The translations under genes and the position numbers were made by a program. The notes under the pieces are model-generated. The model worked only from the letters and a program-made list of their open reading frames with translations, had not been told where the DNA came from and ran no database searches. This document shows positions 57,837 to 64,000 of a DNA stretch of 64,000 nucleotides, piece after piece. The first letter of the stretch is position 1, and each line of letters begins with the position of its first letter. Source of the stretch: Rhodococcus sp. Leaf247 (lineage in GTDB: Bacteria > Actinomycetota > Actinomycetes > Mycobacteriales > Mycobacteriaceae); the NCBI RefSeq assembly GCF_001426185.1, contig NZ_LMRP01000003.1, forward strand, positions 62,001 to 126,000. Reading direction: 5' to 3'.

Positions 57837-59396
57837 ATGGTGTCATCGACTACTCCGTCCGGATCCCCCGTACCCGGTGGCGCGTCGCCGGGCGACGGCG
57901 GTCTCGACGACTTCGGGTACAAGGAATCGCTCGACAGGAGTCTGGGCAAGTTCGCCAGCTTCGCCGCGGGCGTCAGCTACATCTCGATCCTGACCGGCAC
58001 GTTCCAGCTGTTCTACTTCGGGTTCGGCACGGCCGGACCCGCCTATCTGTGGTCGTGGCCCATCGTGTTCGTCGGCCAGATGGCCGTGGCGCTGTGCTTC
58101 ATGGAGCTCGCCGCGAAGTACCCGGTGGCCGGGTCGGTCTACAACTGGGCGAAACTGCTCGGCAGTCGCATCGTCGGGTGGACGTCGGGATGGCTGATGT
58201 TGACGGCGTCGATCGTCACGCTGTCCGCGGTGGTGCTGGCTCTGCAGATCAACCTGCCCAGGCTGTGGCCCGGGTTCCAGATCATCGGGGACGGCACCGG
58301 CCAGTACGACTACGCCGCCAACGCCGTCGTGCTCGGCGCGATCATGATCCTGTTCACGACGGTGGTCAACGCGGCCGGCGTGCGACTGATGGCGGCGATC
58401 AACAGCACGGGCGTGTTCATCGAGCTCATCGCTGCCGTCCTGATCGCGATCATCCTGGCTGCCAACATCACTCGCGGACCCGACGTCTTCTTCTCCACCA
58501 ACGGATACGGCGCGGGGGAAAGCGGCGGATATCTGGGCGCGTTCCTCGTCGCGTCGCTCGCGTCGGGATACGTGATGTACGGATTCGACACGGCCAGTTC
58601 GTTGGGCGAGGAGACCGTCGAGCCTCGCCGCACCGCGCCGAAGGCGATTCTTCGCGCCATCCTCGCGTCCTTCGTCATCGGCGGGGCGATCCTGGTGTTC
58701 GCGATCATGGCGGCGCCGGATCTGAACGATCCCGCTCTGGGAACTCCGGAGGGCAGCCTGCAGGGCATCGTCGAACAGGTGATGTGGGGACCTCTGGGCA
58801 ATGTCTTCCTGATCTGCATCGTCATCGCCGTCACCGTGTGCTCGCTGGCCGTCCACACCGCGGCGATCCGCCTGACGTTCGCGATGGCACGCGACAATGC
58901 CCTACCGTTCGGTGAGCGGCTGGCCACCGTGCACCCCAAGTACCAGACGCCGGTCGTTCCCGCGGTCGTGATCGGTCTGCTGTCCATCCTGATCCTGGTC
59001 ATCAACATCGCTCAGCCCAAGATCTTCACGGTGTTGACCTCGATCGCGATCATCATGATCTATCTCGCCTACCTGATGGTCACCGGTCCGCTGCTGAAGA
59101 AGCGCCTCCGCGGAGAGTGGCCACCGAAGGATCTGAAGGAGGGTGGCTACTTCACGATGGGCCGATGGGGCCTGCCGGTGAACATCTTCGCCGTGGTCTG
59201 GGGCGCCGCGATGGCACTGAACCTGGCCTGGCCACGCGAATCCGTCTACGGCACACCGTGGTTCAACACGTGGGGTGCCTTCGTCTACATCGGAGTCATT
59301 CTGGGCCTCGGGTATTTGTGGTACTTCACCGTCGGCCGGTCCCATATCGGTACGTTGAAGTCCCACGCGGCGACCTCGAAAGGTGACGAAGTATGA
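57837..59396 (+). CDS. APC-superfamily permease (choline/betaine-cluster transporter)
   Basis: The 519-residue membrane protein has about 12 transmembrane segments and the APC features SFAAGVSYISILTGTFQLFY, ELAAKYPVAGSVYNWAKLLG and SGYVMYGFDTASSLGEETVE. It resembles amino acid/choline permeases such as fungal Hnm1-like and bacterial EutP/GabP-type carriers rather than BCCT or ABC betaine systems. The operon suggests uptake of choline, betaine or another quaternary amine. ATG 57837 follows GAGCGAGG. The stop overlaps the GMC gene (ATGA). Confidence 0.83.
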   Translation: MVSSTTPSGSPVPGGASPGDGGLDDFGYKESLDRSLGKFASFAAGVSYISILTGTFQLFYFGFGTAGPAYLWSWPIVFVGQMAVALCFMELAAKYPVAGSVYNWAKLLGSRIVGWTSGWLMLTASIVTLSAVVLALQINLPRLWPGFQIIGDGTGQYDYAANAVVLGAIMILFTTVVNAAGVRLMAAINSTGVFIELIAAVLIAIILAANITRGPDVFFSTNGYGAGESGGYLGAFLVASLASGYVMYGFDTASSLGEETVEPRRTAPKAILRAILASFVIGGAILVFAIMAAPDLNDPALGTPEGSLQGIVEQVMWGPLGNVFLICIVIAVTVCSLAVHTAAIRLTFAMARDNALPFGERLATVHPKYQTPVVPAVVIGLLSILILVINIAQPKIFTVLTSIAIIMIYLAYLMVTGPLLKKRLRGEWPPKDLKEGGYFTMGRWGLPVNIFAVVWGAAMALNLAWPRESVYGTPWFNTWGAFVYIGVILGLGYLWYFTVGRSHIGTLKSHAATSKGDEV

Positions 59397-60910
59397 CGGA
59401 CACCGTGTTCGACTACGTGATCGCAGGAGGCGGCACCGCAGGGTGCGTGCTGGCGGCTCGGCTGAGCGAGGACCCGTCGGTCACGGTGTGCCTCGTCGAG
59501 GCGGGACCGACTGACGTCGGCAACGACGACATCCTCGTCCTCGACCGATGGATGCACCTCCTCGACTCCGGCTACGACTGGGACTACCCGGTCGAGCCTC
59601 AGGAGCGCGGCAACAGTTTCATGCGTCATGCACGAGCGAAGGTGTTGGGCGGCTGCTCCTCTCACAATTCGTGCATCGCGTTCCATCCGCCGGCCGGCAT
59701 CCTCGACGACTGGGAAGCGATGGGGGCCACGGGATGGAATGCGGCGGCCATCACGCCGTACGTCTCCCGCGTCACGGGACCGGTGACCCTGCGCGATGTG
59801 CCTCCGCTGGATCCCTGCGGTGCGGCTCTCCTCGAGTCGGCTGCCGATGTGGGACTGCCCACCGTGCAGTTCAACCGCGGTGAGACGGTGCTCAACGGCG
59901 CCGGGTGGTTCCAGATCAATTCCTCCGACGACGGCTTGCGTATGTCGACCTCGCACGCCTACCTGCACCCCATCATGGACAAGCGCCCCAACCTCGAGGT
60001 GCGTACGGGGTGCTGGGTCAGCGAGATCGTCATCGACGATTCCCTCACGGCGACCGGTGTGCGGTACCAGCGTCCCGACCTGACGGGCCACGACGTGGTC
60101 TCCGCCCGCCGCGAAGTCATCGTCACCGCCGGCGCGATCGACACACCGAAACTGTTGATGCTGTCCGGGATCGGCCCGTCCGTACATCTCCGCGAAATGG
60201 GGATCACCGTCCGCGTCGACTCTCCGGGAGTCGGCGCGAACCTCGACGACCACGTCGAGGGACTGGTGTTCTGGGAGGCTTCCCGGCCGATGGTCACGTC
60301 GTCGTCGCAATGGTGGGAAATCGGAGTGTTCGCCACCACCGAGGAGGATCTGACGTATCCGGACGTGATGATGCATTACGGCAGCGTCCCGTTCGACATG
60401 AACACTCTGCGCTGGGGCTACCCGACCACCGACAACGGCTTCTGTCTCACTCCCAATGTGACACAAGGCCGTTCGCGGGGAACAGTTCGACTCCGCTCAC
60501 GGGACTTCCGGGACCGTGCGAAGGTCGACCCGCGGTATTTCACCGACTCCGAGGGCCACGACGACCGCGTCATGCTCGCCGGGCTCAAGCTCGCCCGGCG
60601 CATCGCCGAACAGCCGCAGCTGAAGGAGTGGATCGCCCGCGAGCTCGCACCGGGCCCGGACGCCGTCACCGACGACGATCTGCTCGACTACGTCCACAAG
60701 ACGCACAACACCGTCTATCACCCGGCGGGGACGGCCAAGATGGGTGCATCCACCGACCCCATGGCTGTGCTGGACCCCGAACTGCGGGTGCGAGGCGTCC
60801 ACAACCTGCGCGTGGTCGACGCGTCGGCAATGCCCAAGTTGCCCGCCGTGAACCCCAACATCACGGTCATGACGATGGCGGAACGGTGTGCCGATCTCGT
60901 CAGGGGCTGA
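59393..60910 (+). CDS. betA: GMC-family choline dehydrogenase (BetA-like)
   Basis: The 505-residue flavoprotein begins FDYVIAGGGTAGCVLAARLS, the GMC FAD motif. It continues with KVLGGCSSHNSCIAFH, the signature VTAGAIDTPKLLMLSGIG and the C-terminal active-site region HNTVYHPAGTAKMG ... VNPNITVMTMAERCADL. Choline to betaine aldehyde is the likely reaction given the aldehyde dehydrogenase two genes upstream; other alcohol substrates are possible in this family. It overlaps the DUF294 gene by 23 bp. Confidence 0.85.
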   Translation: MTDTVFDYVIAGGGTAGCVLAARLSEDPSVTVCLVEAGPTDVGNDDILVLDRWMHLLDSGYDWDYPVEPQERGNSFMRHARAKVLGGCSSHNSCIAFHPPAGILDDWEAMGATGWNAAAITPYVSRVTGPVTLRDVPPLDPCGAALLESAADVGLPTVQFNRGETVLNGAGWFQINSSDDGLRMSTSHAYLHPIMDKRPNLEVRTGCWVSEIVIDDSLTATGVRYQRPDLTGHDVVSARREVIVTAGAIDTPKLLMLSGIGPSVHLREMGITVRVDSPGVGANLDDHVEGLVFWEASRPMVTSSSQWWEIGVFATTEEDLTYPDVMMHYGSVPFDMNTLRWGYPTTDNGFCLTPNVTQGRSRGTVRLRSRDFRDRAKVDPRYFTDSEGHDDRVMLAGLKLARRIAEQPQLKEWIARELAPGPDAVTDDDLLDYVHKTHNTVYHPAGTAKMGASTDPMAVLDPELRVRGVHNLRVVDASAMPKLPAVNPNITVMTMAERCADLVRG

Positions 60911-62771
60911 CCGGGCCGACATCCGACGTACGGCGGACTTCCTCGCCGCCCACCCGCCGTTCGACGCGCTGACCGCGAGCGAGCTCGAACAGCTGGCCGA
61001 GGATTCCGCGGTGAGCACCTACCGAGCGGGCGAGACCGTAGTGGGTAGCTCCGTGGACGACATCGACGCGGTCTGGGTGGTGCAGTCCGGCGAGGTCGAC
61101 CTGCTGCATCCGGACGACGTCGACGGGGCCGCGCCGCTCGAGACGATCGAGCCGGGCGGCCTCTTCGGGTTCTCGGCGATGCTCGTCGGTGCGCGGACCA
61201 CGTTCTGGGCGAAAGCATCGCGCGACTCCACGGTGATCAGAGTCGCCGGACCGGCCGCTCGTCCGTTCTTCGGCCGGCCCGCAGGTGTCGCCTTCCTCGC
61301 CCGCACCATCGCCGCATCCTTCGGCGGTCGGTCGATCGTCTCGCCCGTTCCGGACGGAGCGGGAGGGACCGTGGGAGCGCTCGTCCGCAGACCTCCCGTC
61401 ACGGTGGAACCGGGAACGTCGATCCGGGATGCCGTCTGCGTCATGACGGAGCAGTCGTCCTCGTGTGTCGTCGTCCCGCTGCCGCGTGGACGGTTCGGCA
61501 TCTTCACCGACCGGGACCTGCGGACCCGGGTCGTCGCGGTCGGGGTGTCCGTGGACGCGTCGATCGACCTCGTGATCAGCTCGCCCGCACGCTCGGTGCA
61601 CGCCGATCGAACCCCGACGGGTGTGCTGCTCGAGATGCTGGAACTCGGTCTGCACCACATGCTGGTGATCGATACCAGGGGCACGTTGATCGGCGTTCTC
61701 GAGAGCGCGGATCTCCTGGCCAACTCGACCGCGAGAAGCTTCTCGTTGCGTCGGGACCTCGATGCGGCGGAGACCGAGGCGGCCCTGATCGAGGCCAGTG
61801 CAGGCATCCGCGCGTTGATCGTGGACCTGTGGACGACCGGAACGACCGCGAGCGCCGCGACCGGCATCCTGTCCGTCGTCGTCGACGCGGTGGTCCGACG
61901 TGCGGTCGAGCTCGCCATCACCGGGTCACCCGTCCCGATCACCGGGAGAGACGTCGCATGGCTGTCCCTCGGAAGTGTGGGGCGGCGCGAGGCGATGCCG
62001 TCGTCCGATGTCGACAGCGCACTGTCGTGGGCGGATACATCGAACAGTGACGCCGGCGCGCTGCGCGACGTCGCCCGTGCCGTGCACCGCACCCTCGATG
62101 CGTGCGGACTCCCGGCCGACACGAACAACGCCGTCGCGGCCAGCCCCCGGTTCTCCCGCTCCGCCCGCGAGTGGCGCACCGCGGCGCGGGGGTGGCTCGA
62201 CGACCCACTCGGTGACCGCGGCATCGTCATGTCGTCGTTGATGGTCGACGGACGCGTCGTCTGGGGCGACCCCGGGCTGCACACGGTGCCCGACGCCTAT
62301 TCGACGATGGCGGCCGACTACCCGGACGCGCTCCGCCTCCAACTGCGCGACGCGCTGGGAACCCGCGCACGGGTCCGATCCCTGAAGGACGTGCTCGCTC
62401 GGCGGGGCACCACGGTGGATCTCAAGTCGCATGCCGTGTCGGCGATCGTGAACCTCGCGCGGTGGGGAGGGTTGAGCGTCGGAGTCGCCTGCGCGTCGAC
62501 GCCCGCGCGGCTTCGCGCCGCGGCGGGCAACGGCCTGCTGTCGGAGCGCGACGTGTCGGGGCTGACGGACGTGTTCGACCGCCTCCAGCATCTTCGCCTC
62601 GACCACCAGGTCTCCATGATCGTCGACGGACGGACACCGACGGACGTGGTGGTGCTCCAGGAGCTGACGCCGCTCGAACGCAGCCTGGTGATGGACGCGA
62701 TCCGAGAGATCGCGGCAGTGCAGCGGCGCGTAGGACACGTGGCGGCCACCGTCGGACTGCCCGGTCTGTGA
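60888..62771 (+). CDS. Cyclic-nucleotide-fold / CBS-pair / DUF294 nucleotidyltransferase-like protein
   Basis: The 627-residue protein has an N-terminal cNMP-binding-like domain (about 20-130; AVSTYRAGETVVGSSVDDID, VVQSGEVDLL). Two CBS repeats follow, at about 150-280 (GRFGIFTDRDLRTRVVA, GTLIGVLESADLLANS). The nucleotidyltransferase-like DUF294 part has LSLGSVGRREAMPSSDVDSA, with the G-S-x-G-R-x-E and D-x-D pattern, and a C-terminal helical domain. Such proteins accompany acetate, amine and solute transport genes and may nucleotidylate a partner or sense adenine nucleotides. The start GTG 60888 lies inside betA. Confidence 0.85.
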   Translation: MPISSGADRADIRRTADFLAAHPPFDALTASELEQLAEDSAVSTYRAGETVVGSSVDDIDAVWVVQSGEVDLLHPDDVDGAAPLETIEPGGLFGFSAMLVGARTTFWAKASRDSTVIRVAGPAARPFFGRPAGVAFLARTIAASFGGRSIVSPVPDGAGGTVGALVRRPPVTVEPGTSIRDAVCVMTEQSSSCVVVPLPRGRFGIFTDRDLRTRVVAVGVSVDASIDLVISSPARSVHADRTPTGVLLEMLELGLHHMLVIDTRGTLIGVLESADLLANSTARSFSLRRDLDAAETEAALIEASAGIRALIVDLWTTGTTASAATGILSVVVDAVVRRAVELAITGSPVPITGRDVAWLSLGSVGRREAMPSSDVDSALSWADTSNSDAGALRDVARAVHRTLDACGLPADTNNAVAASPRFSRSAREWRTAARGWLDDPLGDRGIVMSSLMVDGRVVWGDPGLHTVPDAYSTMAADYPDALRLQLRDALGTRARVRSLKDVLARRGTTVDLKSHAVSAIVNLARWGGLSVGVACASTPARLRAAAGNGLLSERDVSGLTDVFDRLQHLRLDHQVSMIVDGRTPTDVVVLQELTPLERSLVMDAIREIAAVQRRVGHVAATVGLPGL

Positions 62772-62784
62772 CAGACGATAGAAT
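62764..62784 (+). promoter_or_regulatory. Palindrome and -10 box before the IclR gene
   Basis: GTCTGT-G-ACAGAC (62764-62776) is a perfect 13-bp palindrome spanning the DUF294 stop codon. TAGAAT (62779-62784) is a good -10, 11 nt before ATG 62796. The palindrome would cover the -10/-35 spacer, a plausible autoregulatory site. It differs from the GTTGCG operators upstream. Confidence 0.45.
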
Positions 62785-62795
62785 CGGACACCATC

Positions 62796-63584
62796 ATGGC
62801 GAAGACGAGCGATCCCGGTAAGAGTGCCGTCCAGTCGGTGGATCGAGCGCTCGAGGTTCTCGAGATCATCGCCCGTCACGGAAGCGCCGGTGTCACGGCC
62901 ATCGCCGACGAACTCGGGGTGCACAAGTCCACCGTGTCCCGCCTGGTCGGCGTCCTCGACGCCCGTGGGTACGTCGAGCAGGTCGGCGAGCGGGGCAAGT
63001 TCCGACTCGGGTTCTCGATCGTGCGCCTTGCGGGATCTGCCACCGCGGAGAGAGACCTGTCGAAGGCGTCGCAGGACATCTGTGACCGCCTCGCCGAGAA
63101 GGTCGGGGAGACGACCAACCTTGCCGTTCTCGACGGTGATCGCGCGGTGAACATCGTGAAGGCGAGATCCGAGTCCGAAGTGGCACTGCGGACCTGGGTC
63201 GGTCAGGGAAGCCCTGTCCACGCCACGTCGAGCGGCAAGATTTTGCTGAGCGAGCTGGCGGCGGACGATCGTCGCGATCGCCTCCCGACACGACTGGAGT
63301 CGTTCACGGACACGACGGTGACGTCGTTGTCGGCCCTCGAAGCGGAGCTGGCGGCCGTTCGCGAGGTCGGATGGGCGTCGGTGCGCGAGGAACTCGAGGT
63401 GGGGCTCAACGCCGTGTCCGCCCCTGTTCGGGACCACACCGGAACAGTGGTCGCCGCGCTCAGCGTGTCCGGTCCGGCCTATCGACTGGAGCCGGAGGAT
63501 TTCGCCGCGGTGGCAGCGGATGCCATGACCGCGGCGATGGATATCAGCCGTCGATTGGGGTACGCGGGCTCACAGTCCTCGTGA
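62796..63584 (+). CDS. IclR-family transcriptional regulator
   Basis: The 262-residue protein has an N-terminal winged helix (SVDRALEVLEIIARHGSAGV, ELGVHKSTVSRLVGVLDARG) and a C-terminal IclR ligand-binding domain with GQGSPVHATSSGKILLSELA, VREVGWASVREELEVGLNAV and RDHTGTVVAALSVSGPAYRL. As the last gene of the betaine operon it is the natural candidate to bind the GTTGCG-N5-CGCAAC sites at 51206-51373. The effector is unknown. Confidence 0.9.
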   Translation: MAKTSDPGKSAVQSVDRALEVLEIIARHGSAGVTAIADELGVHKSTVSRLVGVLDARGYVEQVGERGKFRLGFSIVRLAGSATAERDLSKASQDICDRLAEKVGETTNLAVLDGDRAVNIVKARSESEVALRTWVGQGSPVHATSSGKILLSELAADDRRDRLPTRLESFTDTTVTSLSALEAELAAVREVGWASVREELEVGLNAVSAPVRDHTGTVVAALSVSGPAYRLEPEDFAAVAADAMTAAMDISRRLGYAGSQSS

Positions 63585-63628
63585 GTGATAACAAGGTTCG
63601 CGGCGGGTGAACCGGGCCTGAACATACT

Positions 63629-63642
63629 CCCGGTACGCTTTC
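63629..63642 (+). promoter_or_regulatory. Promoter-like box before the adenylation-domain gene
   Basis: CCCGGTACGCTTTC is identical over 14 bp to the pnp promoter box at 44586-44599. TACGCT would be the -10, with transcription starting near 63646, about 47 nt before ATG 63693. Confidence 0.45.
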
Positions 63643-63692
63643 GGAGTCCTTGACCTGATGGCCGACCGGTTCGGCAGTGGGTGGTGCCCTGT

Positions 63693-64000
63693 ATGTCCGC
63701 TCCAACTCCCTTCGAAATCGCCGATGTCCGGCCCGCGTCGCGCGGTGTCGCGCTCTCCCGGGCGTCCGTCGTGGATGCCGTCGACCGCATCGCCCGTGTC
63801 GCTCCGGCATCCGCGGCCTTCGTCTCCGGGTCCGACTCCATCACGTACGGAGAACTCGTCGTCGCCGTGCACAACCGCGGCGCTGCCCTCGCTCGAGCAC
63901 ACGCAGGGGATCGCACCGGTCGGGCTCCGTTGGCCGTGGTCTCGGACGGAAGCGTCGACTCGGTCATCTCTATGATCGGCGTCCTCGCGTCCGGGCACCC
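63693..64000 (+). CDS. AMP-binding (adenylation) domain protein, N-terminal fragment
   Basis: The first 102 residues are present and the gene runs off the window. DAVDRIARVAPASAAFVSGS, then SITYGELVVAVHNRGAALAR and VSDGSVDSVISMIGVLASGH, fit the N-terminal part of an adenylation domain of the NRPS or acyl-CoA synthetase type (the conserved xxTYxELxxxxxxxAxxL). The core A3-A10 motifs are outside, so substrate and class cannot be told. GTG 63681 and 63684 are in-frame alternatives to ATG 63693. Confidence 0.65.
   Translation, partial: MSAPTPFEIADVRPASRGVALSRASVVDAVDRIARVAPASAAFVSGSDSITYGELVVAVHNRGAALARAHAGDRTGRAPLAVVSDGSVDSVISMIGVLASGH

Overview
The window is GC-rich actinobacterial chromosome, almost certainly from the order Mycobacteriales and most like Rhodococcus. 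Three things point there: mycothione reductase, the Dxr–Rip1–IspG and RimP–NusA–YlxR–InfB–RbfA–DHH–MATE–PptH–PptT–TruB–MntR–RibF–RpsO–Pnp–M16 gene orders known from Mycobacterium tuberculosis, and frequent GTG starts with TANNNT boxes 5-8 nt upstream, the signature of leaderless mRNAs. No tRNA, rRNA, insertion sequence, phage gene or CRISPR array was seen. Coding density is very high and many neighbours overlap by 4 nt (ATGA, GTGA or TTGA).

Left part (1-10.4 kb): the end of rlmN, a DUF2631 membrane protein and a DUF1990 protein, then isoprenoid genes dxr and ispG around the site-2 protease rip1, a GNAT protein, a lipoprotein penicillin-binding protein, map, cobQ and a degenerate alpha/beta hydrolase. 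From 10.4 to 15.1 kb on the minus strand lie a frameshifted DUF222/HNH nuclease gene and an operon of alpha/beta hydrolase, mycothione reductase (mtr) and an unusual seven-repeat RCC1-like protein.

From 15.2 to 31.5 kb: mqo, an ElaA-like GNAT, then a cobalamin riboswitch controlling a fused I/D chelatase, cobO and cobB; a BldC-like HTH regulator divergent from a PhoD-like phosphatase; cysG and an EfpA/DHA2-type exporter; a DUF2786/YaaA pair; proS with a small coupled gene; and a ferritin-like protein with a Tat lipoprotein.

From 31.5 to 48.5 kb is the conserved translation and RNA block: rimP, nusA, ylxR, infB (closed by a perfect 16-bp terminator), DUF503, rbfA, a DHH phosphoesterase, MATE, pptH/pptT, truB, mntR, ribF, rpsO, pnp and an M16 peptidase.

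From 48.5 kb onward is an accessory catabolic region. A fused HadA/HadB-type dehydratase is followed by a divergently transcribed locus that looks like a complete choline to glycine route. It has choline dehydrogenase (GMC), betaine aldehyde dehydrogenase, a Rieske glycine-betaine demethylase with its own Rieske ferredoxin and FAD reductase on the opposite strand, a dimethylglycine oxidase, a sarcosine oxidase, an APC transporter, a CBS/DUF294 protein and an IclR regulator. The divergent control region carries two copies of the palindrome GTTGCG-N5-CGCAAC, each with an extra half-site exactly 19 bp away toward the promoter, in mirror image. This is the most notable new structure in the window. 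The right end cuts into an adenylation-domain gene.
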